This document shows, one piece after another, positions 31,795 through 41,288 of a DNA stretch of 42,643 nucleotides. The notes under the pieces are model-generated. The model saw nothing but the letters and a program-made list of their open reading frames with translations. It ran no database searches and was not told the DNA's origin. Position numbers and translations under genes: made by a program. This stretch comes from Prevotellaceae bacterium UBA6974 (GTDB taxonomy: Bacteria; Bacteroidota; Bacteroidia; Bacteroidales; Bacteroidaceae): NCBI GenBank assembly GCA_002450165.1, contig DJYQ01000002.1:1-42643 (forward strand). The letters run 5' to 3'. Positions within the stretch are counted from its first letter, which is position 1, and each line of letters opens with the position of its first letter.

Positions 31795-32805
31795 ATGGAT
31801 AACAAGATAGGTATTCAGGAATTAGCAGCGGCAATTGCCAAAGCTAAGGAAATTGACGGTAGCGAAGCCGAAATCTTCTGCCGCAGCGTATTTGAGATAA
31901 TTTCAGATTTTCTCGTAAAAGAAAAACTCGTCAAGATTAAGGGACTCGGCACCTTCAAGCTGATAGATGTCAGTGACCGCGAGAGCATCAATGTAAATAC
32001 CGGAGAGCGTATCGTCATCGCAGGACATACCAAGATGTCCTTTACCCCCGATGCGCAGTTGCGCGATACCGTCAATCGACCATTTGCAGATTTCGAAACA
32101 ACAGTTCTCAGTGAAAACGCAAGCACCGAGAAAATGGAATTCATTCCTGCTGAGCGAGTAAAGCCCGAAGAACCAAAACTGGCTGACCCCAAACCCGCAG
32201 AGCCAAAACAGACAGAACCTAAGGCAGAACAGCCCAAACTGTCAGAGCCGAATGCAGAGGGACCAAAGGAAGAGGCTCCCAAGGTGGTTGCTTCAAAGGC
32301 AACGGAATCCAAGGAAGAACCTCAGTCACAGCCTGCGGCAGTTCAGACTCCCGAATCGACAAAGCCTGCAGAATCTACCCATGTACAGCAGCCCAAGCCA
32401 GCAAAGTCTGTTCAGCCGGCAACTTCTGCCCAGCAACCCCAGTCTCAGCCTGCCCAGCAACCCAAGGGAAACAGGGTGTGGATTTATGTTCTTGCCATAG
32501 TAGCAGTAGCAGTTTGTTCCATACTTTTCCTTGCAGGACAATTCAAGACCGAAAAGGTACCCACTGTCGATTCGGCAGTCATAGAAAAACTCAAGGCAGA
32601 CTCTATAGCAGCAGTCCAGGCGGCAGAAAAAGCCCGTATCGAAAAGCTAATAGCCGACAGTATAGCCAAGGCTAAACGAGATTCAGACAGTATAGCCAAG
32701 ATCAATCAGGCCGTTTTGGAGTACTACGAAAAACATCCCGAGCAGCGTTGGCGTTTAGAAAGAGCCTTACGACGCAGTCGGGCAAGAGCAAGACGCCGCT
32801 CATAG
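31795..32805 (+). CDS. HU-domain protein with membrane anchor
   Basis: 336 residues in four parts. Residues 1 to about 95 are an HU-like fold (IGIQELAAAIAKAKEID, VKIKGLGTFKLIDV, INVNTGERIVIAGHTKMSF). Residues about 110-222 are a disordered linker made of short Pro/Lys/Glu/Ala motifs that switches to Gln/Ser/Pro. A single transmembrane helix follows (about 224-246, VWIYVLAIVAVAVCSILF). The last 90 residues form a charged helix with repeated ADSIA units and a very basic end (RALRRSRARARRRS). Such an arrangement would tether nucleoid DNA to the inner membrane with a periplasmic tail. The architecture is clear; the function is inference. Confidence 0.8.
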   Translation: MDNKIGIQELAAAIAKAKEIDGSEAEIFCRSVFEIISDFLVKEKLVKIKGLGTFKLIDVSDRESINVNTGERIVIAGHTKMSFTPDAQLRDTVNRPFADFETTVLSENASTEKMEFIPAERVKPEEPKLADPKPAEPKQTEPKAEQPKLSEPNAEGPKEEAPKVVASKATESKEEPQSQPAAVQTPESTKPAESTHVQQPKPAKSVQPATSAQQPQSQPAQQPKGNRVWIYVLAIVAVAVCSILFLAGQFKTEKVPTVDSAVIEKLKADSIAAVQAAEKARIEKLIADSIAKAKRDSDSIAKINQAVLEYYEKHPEQRWRLERALRRSRARARRRS

Positions 32806-32903
32806 TTATTGTTTACCAGTGCAAGGTCAGATATTTAACACCCTTTAGAATTTGGTGTTTCAGTTTTAAGTATTCTGTAACACAATATTCGAAAGGAAGT
32901 ATC

Positions 32904-32911
32904 TATCTTTG
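32904..32911 (+). promoter_or_regulatory. -7 box of the moxR-bat operon
   Basis: TATCTTTG, a full match to TAnnTTTG, about 28 nt before the moxR ATG. No -33 TTTG at 19-21 nt. The TTG at 32909 lies within this box, which argues for the ATG at 32939. Confidence 0.5.
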
Positions 32912-32938
32912 CACTGTAATTCAATAAAACACATCATA

Positions 32939-33931
32939 ATGGATACATTTGACATTCGCGCACTCAACGAGCAGATAGAACAGCAGAGCGCCTTTGTAAC
33001 CAATCTTCAGACCGGTATGGCACAAACCATTATCGGTCAGAAACACCTGGTCGAAAGCCTTTTGATAGGTCTGCTCAGCGATGGACATGTGCTGCTTGAG
33101 GGTGTACCGGGACTTGCCAAGACCCAGGCCATCAAGACACTCGCCTCACTTGTTGATGCACAGTTCAGTCGCATACAGTTTACACCCGACCTTCTGCCAG
33201 CCGATGTTGTCGGAACAATGATTTATTCGCAGAAGGACGAGAAGTTTCAGACCGAAAAAGGCCCCGTATTTGCCAATTTCGTTCTTGCCGACGAGATAAA
33301 CCGAGCACCGGCAAAGGTGCAAAGCGCATTGCTCGAAGCCATGCAGGAACGACAGGTAACAATCGGCAAGGAAACATACCAGTTACCTAAGCCATTCCTT
33401 GTTCTGGCTACCCAAAATCCCCTTGAACAAGAAGGAACGTACCCACTGCCCGAAGCACAGGTTGACCGTTTTATGCTCAAGGTGTTGATAGATTATCCCC
33501 AGATCGAGGAAGAGAAACGCATAGTCAGGCTCAACATATCCGGACAGAAGCCCGAAATCAAGCCCGTACTTAAAGCCAACGATATCCTTCAGGCCCGTTC
33601 GGTCGTACATCAGGTATATCTTGACGAAAAGATAGAGCAGTACATTGCAGACCTCGTGTTCGCAACACGTTATCCTGCTAAATACAACTTGTCAGACATC
33701 CAGGATTACATCGAGTTTGGCGGCAGTCCGCGTGCCAGCATCAACCTTGCACTTGCAGCACGCGCATACGCATTTATTAAACATCGTGGTTACGTGATTC
33801 CCGAGGACGTACGCGCCGTCGCACACGATGTCCTGCGACATCGTCTGGGCCTTACCTACGAGGCAGAAGCAAACAACGTGACAACCGAAGAGATAATCAG
33901 TCAGATTATCAACAAGGTCGAGGTACCCTGA
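32939..33931 (+). CDS. MoxR-family AAA+ ATPase
   Basis: 330 residues. AAA+ motifs are Walker A LLEGVPGLAKTQAIK, Walker B LADEINRAPAKVQSALLEAMQE, and the sensor region LATQNPLEQEGTYPLPEAQVDRF. A C-terminal helical lid ends with RAVAHDVLRHRLGLTYEAEA. MoxR ATPases act as chaperones for VWA-domain proteins encoded beside them. It is the first gene of the bat operon; the DUF58 protein follows after 14 nt. Confidence 0.93.
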   Translation: MDTFDIRALNEQIEQQSAFVTNLQTGMAQTIIGQKHLVESLLIGLLSDGHVLLEGVPGLAKTQAIKTLASLVDAQFSRIQFTPDLLPADVVGTMIYSQKDEKFQTEKGPVFANFVLADEINRAPAKVQSALLEAMQERQVTIGKETYQLPKPFLVLATQNPLEQEGTYPLPEAQVDRFMLKVLIDYPQIEEEKRIVRLNISGQKPEIKPVLKANDILQARSVVHQVYLDEKIEQYIADLVFATRYPAKYNLSDIQDYIEFGGSPRASINLALAARAYAFIKHRGYVIPEDVRAVAHDVLRHRLGLTYEAEANNVTTEEIISQIINKVEVP

Positions 33932-33945
33932 TTGGCTCTGCTTTC

Positions 33946-34815
33946 ATGGAAACTTCTGATATACTGAAACGCGTACGCCAGATTGAGATCAAGACCAAGG
34001 GTCTGTCCAACAATATCTTTGCAGGTGAATACCACAGCGCCTTCAAGGGACGTGGTATGGCATTTGCCGAGGTCAGGGAATATCAATACGGTGATGACAT
34101 CAGGGACATAGAGTGGAACGTGACCGCACGTTTCAACAAACCCTATGTCAAGATATTCGAGGAAGAACGCGAGCTGACCGTCATACTATGCGTTGATGTC
34201 AGTGGTTCGCTCGAATTCGGCACAAGCGTAATGACCAAACGCTCAATGCTTACCGAGATAGCTGCAACACTGGCATTCTCAGCAATACAGAACAACGACA
34301 AGATTGGAGTAATATTCTTTTCCGATCGTATCGAGAAGTTCATCCCTCCCAAGAAAGGACGCAAGCATATTCTCTATATTATACGCGAACTTCTCCAGTT
34401 CAAGCCCGAATCCCATCGGACAGACATCGGTATGGCAGTCGAATACCTTACCTCGGTAATCAAGCGCCGTTGTACGGCATTCCTCCTCAGCGATTTCATA
34501 GAGGAAAAGGACTTCAGCAAAGCCCTCACCATTGCCAACCGCAAGCACGATGTCGCAGCCATTCAGGTTTACGACAGGCGTATAGCCCAATTGCCCAACA
34601 TAGGGCTCATCAAGGTACGCGATGCTGAAACAGGACGAGAAATGCTCATTGACACATCCGACTCACGCATACGCAACAAACAGTCAGCATGGTGGCGTTC
34701 GCAGCAGGCATACCTACAGGACACCTTCCTGCGCAGCGGGGTAGATAATGTCAGCGTACGCACAGACCAAGACTACGTGGCAGCATTGATGCGGCTCTTC
34801 AGATACAGGACATAG
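33946..34815 (+). CDS. DUF58 / VWA-like protein of the bat operon
   Basis: 289 residues. The DUF58 core is FKGRGMAFAEVREYQYGDD then IRDIEWNVTARFN. After it comes a VWA-like fold with a MIDAS start VILCVDVSGSLEFG. It is cytoplasmic (no signal peptide or membrane helix). In this operon it is the usual adaptor between MoxR and the Bat membrane proteins. It is tightly linked on both sides. Confidence 0.9.
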   Translation: METSDILKRVRQIEIKTKGLSNNIFAGEYHSAFKGRGMAFAEVREYQYGDDIRDIEWNVTARFNKPYVKIFEEERELTVILCVDVSGSLEFGTSVMTKRSMLTEIAATLAFSAIQNNDKIGVIFFSDRIEKFIPPKKGRKHILYIIRELLQFKPESHRTDIGMAVEYLTSVIKRRCTAFLLSDFIEEKDFSKALTIANRKHDVAAIQVYDRRIAQLPNIGLIKVRDAETGREMLIDTSDSRIRNKQSAWWRSQQAYLQDTFLRSGVDNVSVRTDQDYVAALMRLFRYRT

Positions 34816-34819
34816 AGAG

Positions 34820-35893
34820 ATGAAGAAACTATTCACCTTATACATATATATACTGTTTGCCTGCACCACATTTGCCCAGGTAAATGTTTCGGCAAGACTT
34901 GACAGCGTCGGGTTCTTCGTCGGTCAGCAGGATGGAATAGAATTACAAGTTGTAATGGATGCCGGCCAGCATCTGCAACTCCCACGTGTCAAGAAAGGCG
35001 ACATGCTCGTTCCCAATGTCGAGGTTGTAGATGTGCTGAATGCCGACACACAATCTATTAACGACGGCAAGCGACTCGAAATCAAGCAGAAGTACATCAT
35101 AACAGCCTGGGATTCCTCATTATACAGCATCCCACCGTTCAAGGTACTTGTTGACAAGAAGCCATACGAGACCAAGCCACTTGCCATCAAGGTACTCACC
35201 CTCGACATAGACACCACGCAGACCGACAGGATATGCCCTCCACGCCCCGTACAGACAATACCATTCTGCTGGGATGACTGGAAATACATCGTGTACTCAT
35301 GGCTCATTGCCATCATCCTGATTGCAGTTACCGTATATGTTTGGCACAGGACACGCAAGGGAAAAACCGTATTCAGCTTCATTCGCGTCAAGAAGAAACT
35401 GCCACCCCATCAGGTAGCAATCACCGAGATAGAGAATATCAAGTCCCAGAAACCCTGGACAGACAACGACAGCAAGGAATATTACACACGCCTTACAGAC
35501 GTTTTGCGCGAATACATACAGGACAGGTATGGCTTCTCGGCAATGGAACTCACCAGCAACGAAATCATACAGAACCTTATCGAACGTGGTGACGAACAAA
35601 GCCTGAACGAACTGCGCAGCATTTTTGCAACAGCTGACCTTGTCAAGTTTGCACGTTTCCAGCCATATATGGGCGAAAACGACAGCAATCTTATGGCAGC
35701 CCTCAGATACGTCAACGAAACAAAACCCGAGGAAGACATATACAATGAACCCGAACCCGAGGTTATAAAGCAGACAGACCATGCACGCCTGCGTCAGGTT
35801 ATCATAGCACAGACATTGATAACGATAACCGTCATCATCTGCATATGCCTCACCGGTTGGATAATTTACAGACTATACGATTTGCTCAGCTGA
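34820..35893 (+). CDS. Bat-operon membrane protein between DUF58 and BatA
   Basis: 357 residues. A signal peptide (MKKLFTLYIYILFACTTFAQ) is followed by an extracytoplasmic beta domain to about 150, a membrane helix (about 155-176, YIVYSWLIAIILIAVTVYVW), and a cytoplasmic helical segment. That segment reads YYTRLTDVLREYIQDRYGFSAMELTSNEIIQNL and resembles the DUF4381 and BatD C-terminal parts. A second membrane helix sits near the end. It has no name I am sure of. The position suggests a BatD-like scaffold subunit; it overlaps the batA start by 3 nt. Confidence 0.7.
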   Translation: MKKLFTLYIYILFACTTFAQVNVSARLDSVGFFVGQQDGIELQVVMDAGQHLQLPRVKKGDMLVPNVEVVDVLNADTQSINDGKRLEIKQKYIITAWDSSLYSIPPFKVLVDKKPYETKPLAIKVLTLDIDTTQTDRICPPRPVQTIPFCWDDWKYIVYSWLIAIILIAVTVYVWHRTRKGKTVFSFIRVKKKLPPHQVAITEIENIKSQKPWTDNDSKEYYTRLTDVLREYIQDRYGFSAMELTSNEIIQNLIERGDEQSLNELRSIFATADLVKFARFQPYMGENDSNLMAALRYVNETKPEEDIYNEPEPEVIKQTDHARLRQVIIAQTLITITVIICICLTGWIIYRLYDLLS

Positions 35894-36891
35894 TGGAATT
35901 CCAAAACCCATACTATTTCCTGCTTCTTCTCCTGCTGATACCATACATTGCATGGTACGTGCTCAGGTACTCCTGTACGACACCCAGTCTCAGGATCAGC
36001 AGCTTATCCCCATACGCACATGCACCGCACACATGGCGCGTGTGGCTCTCCCACGCACCATTCCTGCTCAATATCATTATTCTGATATCTGCAACATTAG
36101 CCCTGGCCCGTCCGCAGACAGCCAATTCATGGAGCAAGCACAACGTCGAAGGCATTGATATCATGCTCTGTATGGATGTATCAACCAGTATGCTCAGCGA
36201 GGATCTCAAGCCCAACCGCGTCCAGGCAGCCCGTAACGTTGCACTCGAATTCATCAATTCCCGTCCAGACGACAACATAGGACTTACAATCTTTGCAGGC
36301 GAGGCATACACACAATGCCCGATGACAACTGATCACGCCGTATTGCTCAACCTGCTCAGCGGCATCGACTGCAATATGGTCGAAAACGGTATGCTCGAGG
36401 ACGGAACGGCCATAGGCATGGGACTTGCAAATGCCGTAACACGACTCAAGGACTCGAAAGCCAAGAGCAAAGTCATCATCCTACTCACCGACGGAACCAA
36501 CAACCGCGGCGATATCAGTCCCAACATGGCAGCAGACATCGCTAAAAGCTTCGGCATACGCGTATATACCGTCGCAGTCGGAACCAACGGCACCGCACCA
36601 TATCCCATGATAGTCGGAGGTCGTCGCGAATATATCAACATCCCAGTCGAGATAGACACCAAGACACTCTCCCAGATAGCCGCAACCACAGGCGGCGACG
36701 CATACCGCGCCACCAACACACAACGCCTGCATCAGGTATATAAGGAGATAGACAAACTCGAGAAAACCAAACTCAGCGTCAAGAAATTCTCCAAACGCTA
36801 CGAATCATATCAGATATTCGCAATCATAGCAGTCATCGCATCCCTCGTCCAGATACTGCTGCGCGCAACAATATTGAAACGAATTCCATAG
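35893..36891 (+). CDS. batA: BatA, VWA-domain membrane protein
   Basis: 332 residues starting at the ATG at 35893 (TGATG overlap with the gene before; an ATG at 35845 is upstream but extends into it). Two N-terminal membrane helices surround residues 8-75. The VWA domain has MIDAS residues DVSTSM, a Thr in IFAGEAYTQCPMTT and TDGTNN, and a C-terminal helix (FAIIAVIASLVQILL) anchors it. Bat proteins (Bacteroides aerotolerance) form a metal-dependent complex in the envelope. Adjacent and paralogous to batB. Confidence 0.92.
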   Translation: MEFQNPYYFLLLLLLIPYIAWYVLRYSCTTPSLRISSLSPYAHAPHTWRVWLSHAPFLLNIIILISATLALARPQTANSWSKHNVEGIDIMLCMDVSTSMLSEDLKPNRVQAARNVALEFINSRPDDNIGLTIFAGEAYTQCPMTTDHAVLLNLLSGIDCNMVENGMLEDGTAIGMGLANAVTRLKDSKAKSKVIILLTDGTNNRGDISPNMAADIAKSFGIRVYTVAVGTNGTAPYPMIVGGRREYINIPVEIDTKTLSQIAATTGGDAYRATNTQRLHQVYKEIDKLEKTKLSVKKFSKRYESYQIFAIIAVIASLVQILLRATILKRIP

Positions 36892-36895
36892 AAAC

Positions 36896-37918
36896 ATGTT
36901 CAGGTTCGAAAGCCCCATCTACCTATACCTGCTGCTATTACTGCCCGTAATAGTGCTACTTCACTATGTCTGGAACTACATCCGGCGTTCGCGCCTACGC
37001 AAATACGGCGACAAGGAACTCGTTCGCCTGCTCATGACCGACGTATCCCGTCTGCGCCAGGAAATCAAGTTCTGGCTCTTTGTCACAGCCACAGCCTGCA
37101 TGATAGTCGCAATGGCACGACCACAGTTCGGCTCATCCATACAGACACACGAACGCAATGGCATCGAGGCGGTCATAGCACTGGACATAAGCAACAGCAT
37201 GCTTGCCCGCGACGTAAGCCCCAGCCGTCTGGAGAAATCAAAGATGCTCATCAGCAACCTGGTTGATAATATGAAGGACGACAAGGTCGGACTTATCGTC
37301 TTTGCCGGACAAGCCTTCACCCAGCTACCAATAACCAACGACTACGTATCCGCCAAGATGTTCCTCGAAACCATCTCGCCGTCCATGATATCCGTACAGG
37401 GAACAGACATAGCCACAGCCATAGAACTTGCGCAGAAAAGTTTCACCACCAACAGCGGTGCATCCCGTGCAATATTCATTATCACTGACGGCGAGGACAA
37501 CGAAGGCCAGGCAGTCGAGGCAGCCAAGAGTGCCGCCAAGGAAGGCATACGTATCTATATGCTGGGCATAGGAAGCCCCGACGGAGCTCCAGTCCCCATA
37601 GCAGGCACCAACGACTATATGACCGACGAGAATGGCGAGACCGTCATCAGCCGCCTTAACGAGGAAATGTGCCGCGAAATAGCACAAGCCGGAAACGGCA
37701 ACTACATATACGTTGACAACAGCAGCTCGGCACAGGAGAAACTCAATGCCTACATATCCAATCTCTCCCGTACTTCTTTCGAGTCACAGATGTACAACGC
37801 ATACGACGAACAATATCAGGGAGTAATTCTCCTGGGCCTCTTCTTCCTGATTCTGGACATACTCATCATGGAACGTGAAAATCACGTCCTGCAGCGATTT
37901 ACATTCTTCAGCAAATAA
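36896..37918 (+). CDS. batB: BatB, VWA-domain membrane protein
   Basis: 340 residues, the same plan as BatA: membrane helices at about 8-25 and 58-72, and a VWA domain with ALDISNSM, FAGQAFTQLPIT and ITDGEDN. The C-terminal segment ends in a membrane helix (GVILLGLFFLILDILI). It is the partner of BatA in the aerotolerance complex. The stop is followed immediately by the batC ATG (TAAATG). Confidence 0.93.
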   Translation: MFRFESPIYLYLLLLLPVIVLLHYVWNYIRRSRLRKYGDKELVRLLMTDVSRLRQEIKFWLFVTATACMIVAMARPQFGSSIQTHERNGIEAVIALDISNSMLARDVSPSRLEKSKMLISNLVDNMKDDKVGLIVFAGQAFTQLPITNDYVSAKMFLETISPSMISVQGTDIATAIELAQKSFTTNSGASRAIFIITDGEDNEGQAVEAAKSAAKEGIRIYMLGIGSPDGAPVPIAGTNDYMTDENGETVISRLNEEMCREIAQAGNGNYIYVDNSSSAQEKLNAYISNLSRTSFESQMYNAYDEQYQGVILLGLFFLILDILIMERENHVLQRFTFFSK

Positions 37919-38641
37919 ATGAACAAGATCTGTCTCACCATATTGTCCCTATGCTTCCTTGCACTCACATCCAGTGCACAGAACGACCGCGATTACATAC
38001 GCCGCGGCAATCGAATAATGCGCGACACCGTTGATATACAGAAAAATTCCGAGAAAGCCATTATCCAGTACCGCAAGGCAGTTGACCACAATCCCAACAA
38101 CCCCACGGCACACTACAACCTCGCCTGCGCACAGCTCCGCAAGGGCAATCCCCAGGAAGCAATCAACGAATTTCAGAAGGCCGCCCGCCTGGAGAAGGAC
38201 CCCAGGCGCCTCTCGGACATATTCCACAACATGGGACTGATACTCTATCAGGACAAACAATACGACAAAGCCGTCGCCGCCTATCGCGAATGCCTGCGCC
38301 GTGACCCCGACAACGACCAGTCACGCTACAACTACCTCATGGCACTCTATATGCTCAAAAAGAACCCGCCACAGCAGGACAAGCAGAATCAGGACAAGAA
38401 CCAGGACGACAAACAGAAACAACAGCAAGACAAGAAGCAGCAGAAGCAGCAGCAACCCAAGCAAGACAAGGATAAGCAAAACCCCAACGAGCAGAAACCC
38501 AAGCCTCGTCCCGACCAGATGTCCCGGGAAAATGCCGAGCAGCTCCTGAAGGCAGTCATGCAAAACGAAAAAAATACCCAGCAGAAGGTTCAGCGTGCCC
38601 AGCAAGACAAGTCCAGACGCCATCTGCACAAACAGTGGTAA
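37919..38641 (+). CDS. batC: BatC, TPR protein
   Basis: 240 residues. A signal peptide (MNKICLTILSLCFLALTSSAQ) is followed by TPR repeats (about 30-150): PTAHYNLACAQLRKGNPQEA, IFHNMGLILYQDKQYDKAVA and SRYNYLMALYMLKK. The last 90 residues are Gln, Lys and Asp-rich low complexity and end with a basic KVQRAQQDKSRRHLHKQW. Periplasmic scaffold between BatB and BatD. The start is set by the batB stop; the low-complexity tail is normal for BatC. Confidence 0.9.
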   Translation: MNKICLTILSLCFLALTSSAQNDRDYIRRGNRIMRDTVDIQKNSEKAIIQYRKAVDHNPNNPTAHYNLACAQLRKGNPQEAINEFQKAARLEKDPRRLSDIFHNMGLILYQDKQYDKAVAAYRECLRRDPDNDQSRYNYLMALYMLKKNPPQQDKQNQDKNQDDKQKQQQDKKQQKQQQPKQDKDKQNPNEQKPKPRPDQMSRENAEQLLKAVMQNEKNTQQKVQRAQQDKSRRHLHKQW

Positions 38642-38644
38642 TAT

Positions 38645-40459
38645 ATGAAATTACGCAGACTATATACACTACTCATACTATCACTCCTGTGTGCGTCAAT
38701 ATACGCACAGACAGTCAAGCTTGACGCCCCCAGTCATTGTACCGTAGGCGAGAAGATACAGGTCGTCTATACCATCGATGTCTCCTCGATCGAGGATGTC
38801 AGTCTCGGAGATTTTCCCGGCTTCGACATCCTATACGGCCCCAGCATCAGTTCCAGTTCCGAGTACAGCTATATCAACGGCCGTGCCACACAGCGCGAGG
38901 TAACATACATATCCCTGACACTCGTAGCACGACAGAAAGGCAAGTTCCACATACCTGCCATCACAATCCGTACAAAAGGCAAAAACTGCCGTAGCAGATC
39001 AGCCGAGGTCACGGTGAGCCAGGGAAGTGCCAACAAAGGACAGGGACACCAGTCACCCGGCACCCACCAGCCATCATCCCCCTCACATAGATCCACATCA
39101 GGCAACATCAGCAAGGATGACCTCTTCATCACAGCCGAGGTAAACAAACGCAATGTTTACGAGCAGGAAGCCCTTGTCCTGACATACAAGATATACTCCG
39201 CCGTACACCTGCGCAATATCACAGGCAAGATGCCCGAACTGGACGGATTCCATTGCCAGGAACTGGAAAACAAACCCCAGCTCTCTCTCTCAGCCGAGAC
39301 ATACAACGGACGCCGCTATCTTACAGCCGTATGGCGCAAATACGTACTCATACCGCAGAAAGGCGGCCATCTGCACATTCCCAGCGTCAATTTCGATGCC
39401 GAGTGCGAGATTGTAAATCCCACGATGGACCTTATTGACGAATTTTTCAACGGTGGCGGCCTTGCCAACGTTGTAGTCAAGACAATTGCAACCCCAGCGA
39501 TAGACATAGACGTCAAGTCATTGCCTACGCCCAAGCCCGATGATTTCAGCGGAGCCGTAGGACACTACGCCATATCATCCAGCCTGAGCCCCACCGACGT
39601 CAAGGCAAACGATGCATCCACATACTGTCTGGTTGTATCGGGCAGCGGCAACATGAAACTCATCAGCGCCCCCAAGCCCAATTTCCCCGCAGACTTCGAA
39701 TCCTACGACCCCAAGACCGATGACAAGACAAAAATCAGTGCCCAAGGCAACGAAGGCAACTTAGCCTTTGACTACATCATCGTACCCCGTCACGAGGGTA
39801 AATACGAGATAGAGCCGATGAATTTCACCTATTTCGACATCCAATCCGGCAAATACGTAACACTCAAGACCGACAAATACACGATGAACGTCGCAAAGGG
39901 CAGAGGCACACGACACAGCAACTCGCAGGAAGACCTCAAGGTCCTCAGCAACGACATCCACTACATAATGAAAGGCGATGCAGACATTGTCAAAAACCAG
40001 GACGACTACTTCGGAACAACACCATACATCCTGACGTATATCGGCATACTGGCAATCTTCGGCACAGCATTTGCCCTCCTGCGTCGCCAGGCACAACTCA
40101 ACGCCAATGTAGCACGCCAGCGAGGCCGTCGCGCATCACGCGCAGCACAGAAGCGACTGAAAAAAGCCTCCGTCCTGCTCGCCAGGAACGACGCCAACGC
40201 ATTCTATGACGAGGTGCTCAGGGCACTGCTCGGATATGCAGGCGACAAGCTTAATATCTCTACCCAGGAACTGAACAAGGACAACGTCGCACTCACATTC
40301 CGCCAGCGAGGGGTAGGAGAGGAGCTCGTCACACGCTTTATCGACGTCCTGTCACAATGCGAGTTTGCACGCTTCGCCCCCGGTGACCCCAGCCAGACAA
40401 TGGACACGATATACCATTCGGCAATCGAGGCAATCAACGAAATGGAAAACGTCATCTGA
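38645..40459 (+). CDS. batD: BatD, large membrane-anchored periplasmic protein
   Basis: 604 residues. A signal peptide (MKLRRLYTLLILSLLCASIYAQ) is followed by several immunoglobulin-like beta domains (for example VKLDAPSHCTVGEKIQVVYT; FITAEVNKRNVYEQEALVLTYK; VGHYAISSSLSPTDVKAND). A membrane helix (about 454-474, YILTYIGILAIFGTAFALL) leads to a basic cytoplasmic helical domain with LRALLGYAGDKLNISTQEL. It is the usual fourth Bat protein. Start ATG at 38645, 3 nt after the batC stop. Confident from position and domain layout. Confidence 0.9.
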   Translation: MKLRRLYTLLILSLLCASIYAQTVKLDAPSHCTVGEKIQVVYTIDVSSIEDVSLGDFPGFDILYGPSISSSSEYSYINGRATQREVTYISLTLVARQKGKFHIPAITIRTKGKNCRSRSAEVTVSQGSANKGQGHQSPGTHQPSSPSHRSTSGNISKDDLFITAEVNKRNVYEQEALVLTYKIYSAVHLRNITGKMPELDGFHCQELENKPQLSLSAETYNGRRYLTAVWRKYVLIPQKGGHLHIPSVNFDAECEIVNPTMDLIDEFFNGGGLANVVVKTIATPAIDIDVKSLPTPKPDDFSGAVGHYAISSSLSPTDVKANDASTYCLVVSGSGNMKLISAPKPNFPADFESYDPKTDDKTKISAQGNEGNLAFDYIIVPRHEGKYEIEPMNFTYFDIQSGKYVTLKTDKYTMNVAKGRGTRHSNSQEDLKVLSNDIHYIMKGDADIVKNQDDYFGTTPYILTYIGILAIFGTAFALLRRQAQLNANVARQRGRRASRAAQKRLKKASVLLARNDANAFYDEVLRALLGYAGDKLNISTQELNKDNVALTFRQRGVGEELVTRFIDVLSQCEFARFAPGDPSQTMDTIYHSAIEAINEMENVI

Positions 40460-40471
40460 GACACGCAACCA

Positions 40472-41248
40472 ATGAAAAACAGACACATCTGCACCATAGT
40501 ACTGCTACTTGCAGTATTCCTGCTTACAACAGCAGTCACAATCCAGGCAGCCACACCTGGTGACATCAAGATACAAGCCGATTCGGCATACGCCGCACGC
40601 CAATACAAACAAGCACGCGACCTGTACCTGCAACTCGCCGCACAGGGACAGAGCCTCAGCATATACTACAACCTGGCATGCACATATTATCGACTCGAAG
40701 ACTATCCTAACAGCATACTCTGGTTCGAACGCGCAGCCAAGCTTGACCCATCCGATTCAGACGTCAATCACAATCTTGCAATGGCACGCAGCAAGACAAT
40801 AGACCGCATAACCCCCGCCCACAACATGTTCATCGTATCCGCCTGGCACAGCCTTACACGCTCCATGTCAGTAACCCGTTGGGCGCACACTGCGATATTC
40901 CTGTTCGTTTTCACCCTGCTTATGGCAGGCATATACCTGTGGGGACGCAATATCCTTCTGCGCAAGATAGGCTTCTTCTCAGCCATCATCGGCATACTGC
41001 TATGCCTGCTCAGCAACATCTGCGCCTACAGCCAGCGCCATTATAACAGGCACCACAACTCAGGCATACTGATGCAACCCGCCGTTACCGTCAAGTCAAC
41101 CCCCGAGAAAAACGGCAACGACCTGTTCGTCATCCACCAGGGAACACGCATTGATATCAAGGATGACAGTATGAAGGACTGGGTCGAAATAACCATAGCC
41201 GACGGCAAGTCCGGATGGATACAGCGCAACACATTCCAGAAAATCTGA
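40472..41248 (+). CDS. batE: BatE, TPR plus SH3-like domain
   Basis: 258 residues. A signal or anchor segment (about 5-24), then TPR units (YAARQYKQARDLYLQLAAQGQ; LSIYYNLACTYYRLEDYPNSILWFERAAKLDP). Two membrane helices follow (about 146-165 and 171-188, WAHTAIFLFVFTLLMAGIYLW and FFSAIIGILLCLL). The end is an SH3b-like domain (GNDLFVIHQGTRIDIKDDS through KSGWIQRNTFQKI). It is the last Bat gene; a PAP2 phosphatase follows 40 nt on. Confidence 0.9.
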   Translation: MKNRHICTIVLLLAVFLLTTAVTIQAATPGDIKIQADSAYAARQYKQARDLYLQLAAQGQSLSIYYNLACTYYRLEDYPNSILWFERAAKLDPSDSDVNHNLAMARSKTIDRITPAHNMFIVSAWHSLTRSMSVTRWAHTAIFLFVFTLLMAGIYLWGRNILLRKIGFFSAIIGILLCLLSNICAYSQRHYNRHHNSGILMQPAVTVKSTPEKNGNDLFVIHQGTRIDIKDDSMKDWVEITIADGKSGWIQRNTFQKI

Positions 41249-41288
41249 TTCACCACCCCCTCATCCACACAAGCAAAGGACATCCAAT

